64,000 nucleotides of DNA from assembly GCF_003576645.1 (NCBI RefSeq), contig NC_044917.1, positions 9,988,916 through 10,052,915 on the forward strand, written 5' to 3'. Both the position numbers and the translations under genes were made by a program. The first letter of the stretch is position 1. Each line of letters begins with the position of its first letter. Source of the DNA: Ipomoea triloba (taxonomy: Eukaryota; Streptophyta; Magnoliopsida; Solanales; Convolvulaceae). The notes below the pieces were generated by a model, which was not told the origin of the DNA, ran no database searches, and saw nothing but the letters and a program-made list of their open reading frames with translations. Positions 13,016 through 30,700 of this stretch are shown here, in pieces.

Positions 13016-14495
13016 AGCCTTACCTTAAGAAAATCCTGTGGTAAAAAACATATTTAAGGGGAAAAAAGTACAACCATAAGCCTTTAGGACATAATCTTTA
13101 GGATCTTGGGGTTTGTCTATTTAAATATTTATTTGCAACTTTCCCCATTGACATTATTATATCATACTTATACCTCGTTAAAAAACCATACTAGAAAAAA
13201 CTAATGGGAAAACCTAGTGAAGAAAAGAGTACATGATATGCATGCATTCATGTGTTGCAAAAAAGAGTACAGTAGTTGGTCTTTAAGACCCAATCTTCCA
13301 GATTATTCAAGTCCAATCTTCAATATTGGTTGAAGTAAATGTCACTCCCCTTGAAGATAACAATCTTCAAAGTCTACATGAATAGATATAATAAAAACAT
13401 TGTTTCAAAAAGAGTGTAGAAAAATTAAGGATATGTTACAACCTTCAAGATTGTCACTAGAGTTAACATTCTGTATAATAATCTCGAGACTCTTCTAGAA
13501 CTCACGTGGGTTGAATATTGAAGCTATATATTTTGTCAACTATTCTTAAACATAGTCATTTATTATTTGTACAACACAAGTTTTATTGTCCTCACATAGG
13601 ACAGTGAGGGTATAACAAAACATAACCAATTTGGAAATTGACATTATATATGGGGATCAGACATAATAGCCAGTACCCAAGTAGCCCATCAAAAACATAT
13701 ATTCGTTTCTCACATAAAAGTGAAAATCTTTTGTAATTCGAAGATACTGGAGGATATGTTTAAACATTATCCCAATATTTAATTGCAAAAATATAACATT
13801 AAATGTTACTAGAACTTTCATCTCAAATATAATATAAGACCTGGTGTGATTATTAAATCTCTAGTCATAAAGTAGTGCTCCAATGAGAAATAAGTAATAG
13901 ACTTCCAATCTCAACACATCCTCAGTATCCTCTTTGGGTTCAAAAACGGTTCCTTATCTTCTCCAAGAGATTAGAAACCACTAGTCTGATAAGTAAATTG
14001 TACTTATCCATATAAAGCGCACCAAATACACTTTTCAAAATAGGCTAAATTGGCGATTTGCAGGGCGAGATAATACTTGGTTTTCTAAGTCGTTTATTTC
14101 AAACTCCGTCTTTAAACACGAGCTAATATCATTAAGCTCTTTATATATTTCAATGATGTGCTCATTAAGTGGTTGGGTAAAGACTTTCTTAATAAAATGG
14201 ATCCTGGGTGGCTGGGTCCTATGGTCTCACACACACACACACACACACAAAGTGTATCTAACTTTCAGATTCAGTGGAATTAATGATATTGTTAGGTGCA
14301 ATGTATACTGTTATTGGATATATTTTATATTGTTGCTAGATGCACAGGCAAACCATAACTATCGAACTCTAAAGTTAAGTTCTAAACCAAATTAGAAAGG
14401 CTACATCATAAAAAATAACTAAATCATAAATTGTAAAAGATGAATAATTTCATTGCACCTATATGTATTACGAGATGCACTCTATAGTATGGTTA

Positions 14496-14538
<43 letters not shown>
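13016..14538. other. Intergenic, retrotransposon debris
   Basis: Contains the second Copia-like word (about 13165-13250) and AT-rich sequence with a (CA)n tract at about 14227-14249. No reliable coding exon was found. Confidence 0.4.
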
Positions 14539-14539
<1 letters not shown>

Positions 14540-14953
14540 TTAGGATCATATGAGATCACTTGTTTAGGTAAGATCGTGAGATCAGATCTTGTGCATCCAT
14601 TTAATAATTTAATGGTCTAGATTGATTTAAGATGCTAAGTTGAAGTGTGTGCGAACAGTAATAAAATGTATGCGAATGGTGATTAAGTGTGTGCAGACGG
14701 TGATTAAATATGTGCAAATGGTGATTAAATGTGTGCGAACGGTGATTGATCGATGTACAAGATTTGATCTCAAAATATTTTAATGGTCTAGATTGATTAA
14801 GATCCAAGTTGAACTATGTGCGAACGGTGATTAAATGTGTGCGAACGAAGTGTTTGTGTGTCAATCAATCAAGACCATTAAAAATTATTATATGGATGCA
14901 CAAGATGTGATCACACAATCTTACCTAAGCAAATGGTCTCACTGGAACCCTAC
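14539..14953. mobile_element. MITE with long inverted repeats and internal short tandem repeat
   Basis: The left end has TTGTTTAGGTAAGATCGTGA and CTTGTGCATCCA. The right end read in reverse has TTGCTTAGGTAAGATTGTGT and CTTGTGCATCCA, giving inverted arms of about 90 bp. Between them the word GTGTGCGAACGGTGATTAAA is repeated several times (about 14645-14850) with point changes. It is bordered by TA/GA and GT microsatellites. No open frame of its own. Confidence 0.65.
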
Positions 14954-14959
14954 CATATA

Positions 14960-14990
<31 letters not shown>

Positions 14991-15250
14991 ACCCCATCTA
15001 TCCCATTTACCTGCCAAACTTACTATTTATTGGTCAAACCAACTACTTCTTGTTTGTTTATTTTCTTTAATATTTTTTTTTTATTTTTAAATTTAATTTG
15101 TTTTTTGTGTTTAATGGTACTTTTAATGTAGTTTCTAAATATATAATTTTTATATACTAATACTAAACTTAACATTATGAAAACCGGAATTAAAAATAAA
15201 TTCAGTCAACTCTCGTTAACAGAACCATGCACAAAAATGGGACGTGAGTA

Positions 15251-15303
<53 letters not shown>

Positions 15304-15402
15304 TATAGGTTCTTCTTCCCATGAAAATTATTATTTAGGTGTGATCATGTGGTTTAATCCGCACCATCCAAATTTTCAATTGCACGGACATGCAATTGTT
15401 GC

Positions 15403-15423
15403 CCCTAAACCCTAAACCCTAAA
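15403..15423. repeat. Short interstitial telomere-type repeat (CCCTAAA)3
   Basis: Three exact copies of the plant telomere repeat on its C-rich strand. Tracts this short are common inside plant chromosomes and do not imply a chromosome end. Confidence 0.8.
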
Positions 15424-15747
15424 TATTGGACTATTCCAATACCAGTTGCCCCAAAGGACTATTGGAATCAACCATGTAAAAATGTATGTTTCGAAAACTA
15501 TATTTCATCTAAATTTCTTCCTATGTATAATTAAATTTTATATTTTGTATTCTATTTAAATTTTATTTTCTGTTCATATTCTAAATTCTAAATATTAAAC
15601 ATTATATTTTTAATTTATATTATACGTAAATTTTATATTTTAATTATGCTTAAAATTTATATTTTATATTCTGTGGAATGTATAAAAAAAAAGACATAAA
15701 ATTGAACAAATCACAAGAATTTAATGTATCAACTACTAATTTTTAAA

Positions 15748-17055
15748 TCTACTATACTAATAAGAGCCAAAGAGAGTTAGGCCTAAAATGGGTAGAAAAA
15801 ATGGCGGTCAAATTATTTAATCAAATGGATGATTCAGATGAATTATTTAATCAAATAGATGGTTAAGATAATTCAGATTAATATTATTAATAGAGATTAC
15901 CTAATTTAACCTTACTTTTATGATTATCCGTTAAGTTTCCGTAAAATATTCTCTTCTCCGTTAATATTCCGTTAACTTTTAACTTACCCATTAATTTCTA
16001 TAAGAAAGGTCTTAGGTTCGAACCTCATCTCAATCAAATTTGACATAATTAAGTTTCTCACTCTATTGTACTCTTATTAATTAAATTAAATAAATTAGTA
16101 GCTATAACAAAAAATGATACATATGTATTTCTTTAATTTAGAATTATGTGTCTACAATACCTTTATTTGAAAAAATATTCATTATCAAAAAATTAAATTA
16201 AATAAGAGAAATAATTTCATTAGTTATATTGTCTTTATTTTCTCTCATGCAAAGATTCTTTAAATTCAAATTTATCAATTGATATTCATTACATTGTCTA
16301 TTATCTTATTTTTACAATAGAGTTAATACCCATTTTGGTCCCTCGACTATAGCGTAATACTTGATTTTGTCCCATAGAATTAAAAGTACCCAATTAAAAG
16401 TACTCAAATAACTCATTACCCAGCAAATTGAAGCGAGATACTACCTTTTAATATCTTTGGAATACATAATATTTTAAATTTTCAAATTTTTATTAATTTA
16501 TTTAATCTTTTTTCTTAAAGTAGGGATTTCTTTATCCACAATAACTCATTCAACAATAATGGTTGAACCAAATGAACCCCAAGCAGAACACCTAAAGGAA
16601 AGTCCATAGCTCCTATATCATAATCTCATTGCATGACGTTGTCATCTATGCTACCAACAATATCCGAATTGCAAATAACACACTATCAACAAAAAGGAAG
16701 AGAACAAATAGTAAAGATGAAGACAATGACAATGTTACTCAAAAGAGAATTAAGAACCACTTAGAAAAATTCAAATTAAAAGTAGTATTTATTTAGACTA
16801 TCATTTTTAGACCAAATATTTAGACTATCGATTTTACAATGTTGCAAATATTTATTTTAGTAATAATTATAATGAATTTTCTATATTATCTTGGATTCAT
16901 ATACTTTGAGTTAGATATTTCAATAAAAAAATTTGACATTTAATTACCATGTATAAACTTCTCCTATATAATCTTGCATTGATATACTTTCAAATATTTA
17001 TTTAAATATAAACATTGGGCATTAACGCATTCGCGCAATGCGCGTATAAAACTAG
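15748..17055 (+). mobile_element. Non-autonomous Helitron (copy 1), 1308 bp
   Basis: It begins TCTACTATACTAATAAGAGC after a host A and ends CTAG before a host T, the classic A/T insertion with 5'-TC and CTRR-3'. A stem-loop (CGCATT, loop CGCGC, AATGCG, 17026-17042) lies 9 nt before the CTAG end, as in plant Helitrons. There are no inverted repeats or target duplication, as expected. The AT-rich interior has no helicase. A minus-strand relative lies at 35990-37564; both share the internal word AGGTTCGAACCTCATCTCAA. Confidence 0.75.
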
Positions 17056-18651
17056 TATAATAATAAATTAATTATAATCAGCGTCATATGCTAAAATATA
17101 TATATTTTTAAAAATAATATAAAATATTATTGGAACATCATTGGAGATTTGGAGGCTATACTAGTAATACATTGTTTCTAAGAATTTTTTATTCTCTTAT
17201 TCGTCTGAAAAGGTTAAACTACTTTATGAAAGTAATCTAGTTTATTGTTGTTGCTGTTTTTATTTATTTATTTATTTATTATTATTATTATTATTAACTT
17301 TTCCTTTTAATTGATATATAATAAAGTTTGCACATGATACGCAGCTTTTAAAAAAATAATAAAAATTGCTTTTCCTTTTTTCAAAAAAAAAAAAAATTTC
17401 CATCATCTTTTTCTCAGCTTTTCTTTTTAAAAAAATCTCGTCCTCACATTTCGTTTTCTCATAAAGTCAATTACATATAATTTAGATTGAATTTTTAATT
17501 TATTCACATAAAAATAGATAGAATTAAGTATTGTGTACATTTTAATGATGTTATTGTATATAGGAAATTAAATTTTCCTTTAATTTTTTTTGTAACAACA
17601 AATACATAAATTGTTCTGATTGTCTAAGAGCAAAGGTCAGCCCTCCAGCCAGGCTCCAGCAGATGTTGCCTAATGATAGTTGCCTTGGTTGTGTTTAATA
17701 TCGGCAGACTTTATTCGACAAATCCCTCATTTTTTAGTTAGGTTAACGGCAAACCATAGATACTTGGGTAAAGGTCTTCCAGTAGATATTATATTATATG
17801 ACCTTAACTAAGTCAAAAGTGTCAAGTTAGGACATGACATGCCTTTTTTAGGATTATCCGATTGAGAAGTATGGACTGTACGTGGAATGTAATTTTTCCA
17901 TTTTTGTGATAAGAGCTATTAGATTTGCTCTCCAAGAATTATTGACAACAAGATATTTTCTGAAAACAAGCAAGTATATGTTTTTTGGCCCTTGCACCAA
18001 TAAAAAAAATCTTTTTTTTTTTTAAAAAAACTAGAATTATAAAATTAACCGCCTATTTCTACAAAAATAGGGTCCTAGTATATAATAATAATAAAAAAAA
18101 GTTGGACTGATCACAGTCACCCATAAAAGTTTATCAATGATTAAGTGTTTTAGTAAAAAAATATGTTCAATTTTATAATTATTGCAAAATTTCACATTAT
18201 AGTAATTAAAAACTGGCTTGACCTATTTTCCCTTTATTTTTCAACAATCCTCAACTATTGATATACTCAATAAAATCAATTCTCACTTTTATATATATAC
18301 CCAAGAATCCCCNCCCCCCCTCCCACCCACACACAAGTGCATCCACCTGTTCCCGTGAATATTGTAAGATCCTTCATTAATGCACACAAGCTACTACACG
18401 AATGCACAATTGTAAGTAGATTATGTGCATACATGCTGGGCGAATTGCACACTTTCGATTTACCATTCCAATTACTCAAATGAGGATTTAATATCAACTC
18501 TTAAGTAGACGATATATTGTTAATGCAACAATCTAACTCTTATTATTTGTGGAGACATTGTACAGTGTTAAGATTGAGTAATTAATTTGCAAACATTGAT
18601 AATCTAGCAGATAGGTAATTCTAAATATCGCATTGAAACAATTGTTAAAAA
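17056..18651. other. Intergenic, no gene seen
   Basis: AT-rich with a (TTA)n tract near 17270-17297. One ambiguous base N at 18313 sits inside a C-rich run. Confidence 0.5.
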
Positions 18652-18915
18652 CATGTATTATTTGTTTGACAATATTATTGATGATTCAACTTATTTTGCA
18701 AAGAGAATCATATTGGCACCGACTCTAAATGAATACATGAATTCATTAAATACTTTTAACATATCTGAGCTTTAATTTGATAGAGCATGCAAGAGTGATA
18801 TGAATGCTGATTTCTTGGCAGATATACACATACTTTAATTCTTAAATGGAATTAAATGTTTCTGTGTTCTCAATCATGAGTTGAGTTTGAATGCATGTAA
18901 GATTTCCTATTATGT
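18652..18915 (+). pseudogene. Relic of a Helitron (Pif1-type) helicase domain
   Basis: One frame reads YLFDNIIDDSTYFAKRIILA then PTLNEYMNSLNTF, and after one stop ACKSDMNADFLADIHI, another stop, and FLNGIKCFCVLNHELSLN. Plant Helitron helicases have this series in the same order: YF..RAILAPTN..V..IN, then the SSDS..D region, then P.EFLN.....G.PNH.L.LK. Two in-frame stops and missing segments show it is dead. The upstream Rep domain and Walker motifs are not visible. It lies 1.6 kb from the non-autonomous Helitron at 15748-17055, with no proof the two belong together. Confidence 0.65.
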
Positions 18916-19574
18916 AGTTGAGGAAAAGTAATCATTCACTAATTCACTAGAGTGGTTGTTACTAAACTTAGGAATCATGTGTTGGAAATAAAAATTCTCT
19001 TTGAAAATAGTGCATGATATAAGGTGTTGATTTAAAATGTCATCAAGTTCCATCTGTTGGGCATCGATTGAGTTGACCGAGTTCAGTCCCTGCTCAATTT
19101 AAGACGTGACGTTGTAGCTTATTATGGATGGATGTAGTTAAATGGTTAATGTCTATCTACTTATCACCCATTGATTTTAAGTAGAATATGATACCAGATA
19201 GCCAAAAAACTTTGTGGTTAAGGACTTACAGCAGTCAGTGATCCACCGAGAATTAAGCATAGTGTAACACTAAGATCTTCCCATCTAATATTGTCTTTTT
19301 AAGTTCTAAATGAAAACGAGTTTCTTTGATTGTCACTTATGAAATAACAATTAACAAAAGTTAAAGTTAGTAGTTAGGGTGTTCAAATCTCAATGTGAGC
19401 ATGTATGTAATTATTTATTTGTCCGCATGGGTAATTCAGGTGGCTCTTGAGTAGTAGATTATGGCTAAAAACACAGGATCGAATTTTGATAATCACAATG
19501 TGGGAGTTACACCTAATGTGGTGGGTTCCTTGTGGGCATCAGACACTGCCGCACTAGTCATCCCACCAATCGTT

Positions 19575-19845
19575 ATACAATGGACCATGGTCCAAAACGA
19601 CAACCATTGCATTCAACAACACGCTTTTTTTTTTCTTTTACGGTAATGAAACTATATTATGTATAAAATTAAATTGAATAACATGTTTTCTCGTATTGAG
19701 TGTATATTGTCAAATAAAACTGTAGTTGAATTAGAATGATACTTTAGTGGTACTATAATAAAACTGTAGTGTATATAAAATGAAATTGAATACCAAGTCT
19801 CACATATTGAGTGTATATTGTCAAATGAAAATGTAGTTGAATAAT
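19575..19845. repeat. Tandem-repeat element (copy 3), two units
   Basis: Starts with the GTGGACCATGGTCC-like word (AATGGACCATGGTCC at about 19579) and has two units with 'attgagtgtatattgtcaaat' and 'aaactgtagt', the reverse-strand form of the array at 4534-5335. A T run interrupts it near 19625. Confidence 0.6.
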
Positions 19846-19974
19846 TATTTTTTTCCTTTTTAAAATATGATTTGTTTCTCTTTTTTTTTTCTCCTCCAAT
19901 TTTCTCTTTCCTAATCACACTTACAAAAACTCCTCAAAAAAAAAAAAAAAAAAAAAAAAAACTCTACTACTAAT

Positions 19975-20425
19975 GATGCTCTTAGCTAAGTGTTTTTTTC
20001 CACAGGACTTTCTTAGGCTAAGGTTTTTAATGAGGCCCCTTAGACTAAGGTTTTTAATGAGGCAACCAATGTAGGTGCACTTGAGTGGATAGTCCTGAAG
20101 ACCCTTGAAATCTTGAAGATTATGCTCTAAAGGCATATGGTTGCACTATTTTTCCTTAGCTAAGTTTTTTTTCCACTAGGTTTTCTTAGGCTAAGGTTTT
20201 TAATGAGGCAATCATGCAACATAATGATTTAACATACTTCGTGCACTCTTTTTCTCGTCTACTTTTTTCCTATTGGGTTTTCTAGCGAGGTTTTTAACGA
20301 GACATGAGTTTGGTTAAATAATGACAAAGGGGGAGTATTATAAATATTAATCATAATGGTCATTATTTAATGATACCTTCATCTTCCCTATTAATGGTAT
20401 ATGTTATAGAAAATGAAGGGATGTA
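19975..20425 (+). mobile_element. Copia-type LTR retrotransposon remnant: 3' internal end, PPT, start of LTR
   Basis: Words such as GGTTTTTAATGAGGCAA, CACTCTTTTTCTCG and GTTTTTAACGAGACATGA, followed by the polypurine tract AAAGGGGGAGTATTATAAAT (about 20326-20345), are typical of the 3' non-coding end of plant Copia elements where the PPT meets the 3' LTR. A 60-bp segment is locally duplicated (about 20010 and 20170). No integrase or RT coding is left. The LTR part continues past a SINE inserted at 20436-20582. Confidence 0.6.
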
Positions 20426-20435
20426 TGGATTGTAT

Positions 20436-20582
20436 TTTTTTTTAATACTACTAACTCTATTACAATGCATTCTCAACCTATTGAAACACAAGAGTCAGTA
20501 TTGTCTCCACTGAAGCTCAAACCCACCATCTCCACCCCCGTATAAAGGGAAGGGTTTGATGCCACTGGACCACAAGGTCCAG
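20436..20582 (-). mobile_element. SINE (minus copy) with 10-bp target duplication
   Basis: Reverse complement of the SINE type at 6140: A-box-like TGGTCCAGTGGCA, B-box-like GGGTTTGAGCTTC, tail word AGAGTTAGTAGTA and poly(A), seen as T's at 20436-20443. Both sides carry TGGATTGTAT (20426-20435 and 20583-20592), a clear target-site duplication. It is inserted in the LTR of the Copia remnant. Confidence 0.8.
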
Positions 20583-21126
20583 TGGATTGTATACTTCTCT
20601 ATTGAAGCACAAGGGATGTATGGATTGTATATATATATATGCATGTTGAAGGATTAATAAGAAGTGCTTTTTGAAGTTCCTAAATTTTGAGTTCTCATTT
20701 TTCTCTCAACTTCTCTATTCCGTAAATTCCATTATTTTGCATACAATCTACCGTAATTATCGTACAACTATCACGTGAAAATTGAACTAATTAGAAGGCC
20801 AAATTACATCATATATAAAAAAAAAATTTAAAAATTGTAAATTATATTTGTATAATTGTTTATTATGAATGCTTTTTTTTGGGTACCAATTATAAATCTA
20901 ATATATATTTTGATTTTTAAAAATAAATTTATGGTGGCTTTCAAAAAAACAAAATTTATGGTGAACTATTAATTGTTTTGAAATAAAAAAACGAAAAAAA
21001 TAAAAAGAAAAAGGTTGCCATTGTTAACCAGGGGCGCACTAGTGAATGAATGCAGAGGCGCACTAATCAGTATAGAGAGAGCGTGGCAGCCTTTCTTTCC
21101 CAGAACCAGCGAAGCATAACCAAACC

Positions 21127-21150
21127 CTCTCTCTCTCTCTCTCTCTCTCT
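21127..21150. repeat. (CT)n microsatellite upstream of TAR2
   Basis: About 12 CT units lie 0.5 kb upstream of the TAR2 start codon. CT-rich tracts are common in plant core promoter and 5' leader regions. Confidence 0.8.
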
Positions 21151-21550
21151 GTATGCTTCCATATAAAATCTCATTTATATGTATGCCATTCAAAATATTG
21201 AAACCAGTTTTCGTAGTACTATCTAATACAAGTTTTGCAAGATTTTGCATTGGAAAACTGCAAATTTCTGGGAAAACAATCCCACGGAGAAGAACAAGTT
21301 CTTACTATACTTTATAATCCCCTGAAGTTTAGCAGATTTCTCCCCCGAAATTGCCATTTCATTCAATTTTCCATCCAAGATTTCATTTTTCTTTTATTTA
21401 ATTTAATTTTATTTTTATTTCTGATAACCCAATGTACATAGGAAACGTATACGGAGTAGAAGTGTTTGAATAATGGACTGTAAACGTCAGGGTCCGAAGC
21501 AGGGGGATATCAGAAAGCTTGTTTTGCTTTGCCACTGCTTCTTCTTCTCC

Positions 21551-21559
21551 TATATATAA
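21551..21559 (+). promoter_or_regulatory. Probable TATA box of the TAR2-like gene
   Basis: TATATATAA lies 86 bp upstream of the ATG at 21645, so transcription would start near 21580-21590 with a leader of about 60 bases. Inferred from position and motif only. Confidence 0.6.
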
Positions 21560-21644
21560 GCAACCCAAGCTCGTCTCGTTTATGCTCGCATTTCTTCTTT
21601 AACTCTCGCTTTTGTTCGGAGATTCTTGAGATTCCCCGGAAAAA

Positions 21645-26117
<4,473 letters not shown>

Positions 26118-27743
26118 TGTTTTTCCAGTAGCCAGATAGATGACATCTCTCCTCTAGGCTAAGTTAAGTAGTAAAGAGCAAATGAGTAAATCTTGCATAT
26201 GTATGGAATACCTCACGTCGTCTGTTATCTATAATCTAATAGCATACATGGATGTATATGTATGTGGAAAAGTAATGCTTCATTGTGCACTTCAATTTTT
26301 ACCCCATTGCCTCAATTCCTCTTGGCATGGTTTTGCTGTTATCTATACACATGAAACTTAATGGTGTCTTAGAATTGTTTAAGAAAAAGAGAAAGATGGA
26401 CCGACAAAAAGAGCAATTGTTATATCATGGACTGAGATCCATCTTGCATTGTAGATTCTAATTCAAAACCGTTTCAGTTAATTTATGTTATTTATAGAAA
26501 CATAATCTGGTAACTGTAAATATATAATCTGAATGTCGTTTTGGATTATAATTTATAATGTAAGGTGGATCTTGGTTGATGATATAATTTGTTAAAAATG
26601 AGAGAGCTGGTTGCATTGCTACGAGGGAGATTGAGAGTGTGAGAGTTAGTTTGATATTTTTTTCTTATTAGACTTTTGTTGCATAATATAGAGATTTAAA
26701 AAAAAATCAATGAAGTCAATTGTTAAATTTTCAAATTATATATATATATATATATAAACTTTCAATGAATTTAGAGCATCCTCAATAGTCAAGGTTTTTT
26801 GTTTATTTTTAGGAAGACAGGTAAGAGAGAGAAAGGGGAGAGAAAAAGAAAAGGAAAAAAGAGATTCTGACGATTAAAAATAATAATAATAATAATAATT
26901 ATAAAGGGATGCAACGGTCAAACCGTGAAATTGACGGCCACTCTGAAGCGCCCTACGCAACCAACATAAAAACCTATATTGCGGATACTTTGTAGCAAAA
27001 ATGTAGCCGTGTCACTTCAACTTATAAAAAAAAGTGCAATTTGCCACCATAATACAAATATATCCTAAACCCCATTAACAATGCATTGCTGACACTATAA
27101 GCATGCCAAAACATTGCTTTGGCATCAATTATTGTCTCATGAATGATATTTGAACAATTTGGAATTTGGGTACCACAATTAGTAAATATTCATCTTGCAA
27201 AGTGTGTTTAACAAAAATAGCAACTTATCCCATTGAACAATTTAGCTGCTATACAGTACACACAGTTACTTATGTCAGGCTTTGTAGTTATGTGAACATT
27301 TTGATGTTTAGTTGTTGGAGTTGGACAATTAAGCCAGCCAGGTCCATTTAGGTTGTTTGTGAACAAACACAAGTTGCAAGAACAATAGGTTCTATGGTCT
27401 CTAGGGGCATTTATGTCATTGCACTCCGGCAACATGATAGACGTCCACTGTCCAAACATGTGAATCTAAACTATTCACAAACATCAGATTTAGACAAACA
27501 GTACTTTTCCAGAATTCAACTTCATAGTGAGCAATGAAACAGAGACCAGACAGAATATATGCTGAGCCTAAACTCTGCTACACAAGGTGAAAACTCATGC
27601 TTTCTCTACTAGACCAAAACTGTAACATCAACAAGAAAATAAAAATAAATAAATAAAAATATAGCAAGATGATCAATGCCAATGTCAAATGCAATGCAAT
27701 GTACTTGTTATTGGCAGAATACTCAGCAAAGCAGAGGTTGGTT
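26118..27743. other. Convergent intergenic space between TAR2 and AP1M
   Basis: Holds the 3' flanks of both genes. A (TA)n tract lies at about 26737-26756 and (AAT)n at about 26877-26900. No exon is supported; the open frames at 27166-27351 and 27208-27459 have no family resemblance. Confidence 0.5.
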
Positions 27744-30700
27744 TCAAATAAGCCTCAATTCATATTCACCGGCCATTGTTATGTACCGCACCCACGGGAG
27801 AGCTTGATATCCACTTTTCTCAATGATCTTGAGATAACGAACCTGCTCGGATAATAGTATGACTCTCATCATTCAGAATATATGAAATTCTAGGAAATTA
27901 TATAGTTTAAAAGATCAAGAATCAATGCCATCTTGTCAAAATAGATGTACTTTGAACTGGCCTGGCCTTATATAACATACATACTTTAATAGTGGTAGAA
28001 ACCGAAGGGAAATAGAATGGGATATTTTCTGTTGTTTGGATAAGAAGGAAATAGAGTGGTAACAAAATGAGGAATGGGGAGAAAATAATTCCACAACCTA
28101 CCAAATATTTTCCACCCCAAAATGGGAAGAAAATTAACCTTTCTCTCAACATATAATACACATGACCTAGTTCCTTTGTGCTTCTAAATATATGCACTAT
28201 ATCCATTTCCTCTCATCAAAAACCAAAATTTCTTCTCCATTTCCCTTTCTTTCCCATTATCTTTCCCCTCACGTTCTTCCCATCCAAAGCATAAATCCAA
28301 TATGCTTATTCTAAGCCAATGCTAACATTAAAAATTGGTTATGGCCTCACTTGAACACACAGGATAAGAGCATGATTAATTCTGAGTTGCCATTTCCAAA
28401 GATACTTGGAAGGCTAAAATCTAAACAGACTGAGCTAGCCTTAAGGCACTATTGAATTTCACTTGCATACCCAAAGTTTAATTATCCATCAAAAAAGGAG
28501 AGACACTTCAATGTGACATTTTACATTTTGTTTATAATATTTCTCGGAATCTGAGGAAGCATTATTGAGGTGACTACATCATATTAAAATCGAACTTTGT
28601 GGAGATGATGCTTAAATGCTGAAGGACAATGTGCCAAGATGACCAATTAACAGTGGTTAAATTTGTTTTGAAGTGAGGAACAAATAATGGCTGAAGACAA
28701 GGACAATGTGCCATGATAATGACCCAGTGATGGGAATGGCCGGAGGGTGGGGAACAAAAAACATGTATTAATAGAGTATGGTGAGCCCTTACATAATATT
28801 CAATTCTTTTTAAAAAATATGCAAATTAAGTGTATAATACTAAATCCACATAAATTTGAAAGTTAATACTTGCCTACTATAAATTTTCATCATGTGAAAC
28901 TTTGGTCTACCAGTCATACTCAGGATTGGTCTTATTATGTTTCTCTTACACTAGAACACTTGTCTCAATTTTAGTATGCAGCAGATTAGTGGATCTGGTG
29001 AAATGATGAACTCATCTTATTCTCTGCATAAACTTCAATCACAGTTCTACTACAGTTGATTTGATATGGTGGACTCATCTTATCCTCCTGATTGAGTCAA
29101 CTAAGAGAAATTTTTTGAAAGACCTATGTAATGCTAGGGTCAAAAGAGGTAAATACTTGCAGACCAGTTGACTGACTAATTTCCTAAAGGCATACATAAT
29201 GTCATCCTCAATGAAGATGCCAGTTCACTGCCACTAGTAAAATGCTGAACACTGAACAATCTTCTGTTCCAACTTCCAAAATATTGTCCCCCCTCCTGTC
29301 TACCATTTATATGACATGCATCTTCATGATGGGACTATACCCAACACTTCTTTCAAAATATATTTTTTGAAATGCCAAAAAATTTATTGTTTTTATTTTT
29401 CTACTTGTATCCTCCATTATAAGGCTACACCACCTTTGATGTAATAATCTCAACAACCCAAGTCATTAAGAATGAGTTTCCTTCCCCATTATAATGAAGC
29501 TAACTTATCCCATTTTCTATCAAGATTCTAATAGAGAAGCTTATGATGGAAAACTGGAAATCATCAGCATATAAAATAAATAAATAAATAAGACAGTATA
29601 TCAAAGTTCAGGAACAGTAAAATGAAAGCCCCAAGTAACATACTACAATTTATGGATGCTTTGCTGGAGTTTTCCTTTAAGGGCATTGAATCTGGCCTCT
29701 TATTTGGGTACTTTCTAGGTGTCATTGATAGTATTACTGATTTACCAAAAACTTAATAATAATAATTGTGGGGGGACAAGGGAGTAGTAAAGAGAAAAAT
29801 AATACTCCGTAATAATTAAATGTGCAGCAACTTCATCATATTGGCTTGTTAAAAACAAACATGACTCATCAATTCCTCTAATTAAGACTCAAGGTTAATT
29901 TCCATTCTTGAAGTCAGTTTCAAACTTTCACATGCCCATCTGTTTTCTTCGTTCATCTTCTGTCTCAAGCACCCTCTGTCAGCATATTTTATAGTTATGC
30001 TTAAGATGTCTAATATTAATCCTGTATTATTTATTACCTCTTGTGTAGATCTTCTGATTTATAGTAGTGATTGGATCAAATTATGAGATGCACAGTGGAG
30101 AAAATGTCTGATTTTGCCGAAGAAACAAATATCATTCTCATGTGAAACATATGCTCACTAACCTGAATTCCTGAGATGGTAAAATAGGGTATCTCAAACT
30201 TGACTCGGATTGGAGCTTTTCTGTCAGGTGGTGCATCTTCCGAAATCACACTAGGGAGTCTAAACTCTGACCTTAACATATACTCCTGTTCATTCTTGAA
30301 AAGTGAGGAAAGAAAATATAGAAAATATTCCATACTAACCAGTTTCTGTAATTACATGCTCATCTTACCTTATTACCAGGAAAGGATTTGATTTTCCATA
30401 ACACTGCATCTCTCTCAGGTGCATAATTAGCAGATCCCATTGATGTGCGTACATTGGGATTTGTAGCATCAGATGGCACAGGTAATTCAATTTCCACATT
30501 TGTTGCAGTACTGTAGCATAAAATAGTCACCAGAAAATAATAAAATCCTTTTAAAGTGGCAACAATATATAAGAGAATACCATCAGCAGAGCATCCAAAT
30601 GTATAACACAAGATGCATGTGAGGAATCACTACAAAAGATGACCATGCAGACACAAATCCACAATACACAGGATGTCGTTTATGGCCTTCAGAAGGCAAA

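Noticed and set aside
15403..15423. Telomere or chromosome-end signal
   Set aside because: Only three repeats inside ordinary sequence.
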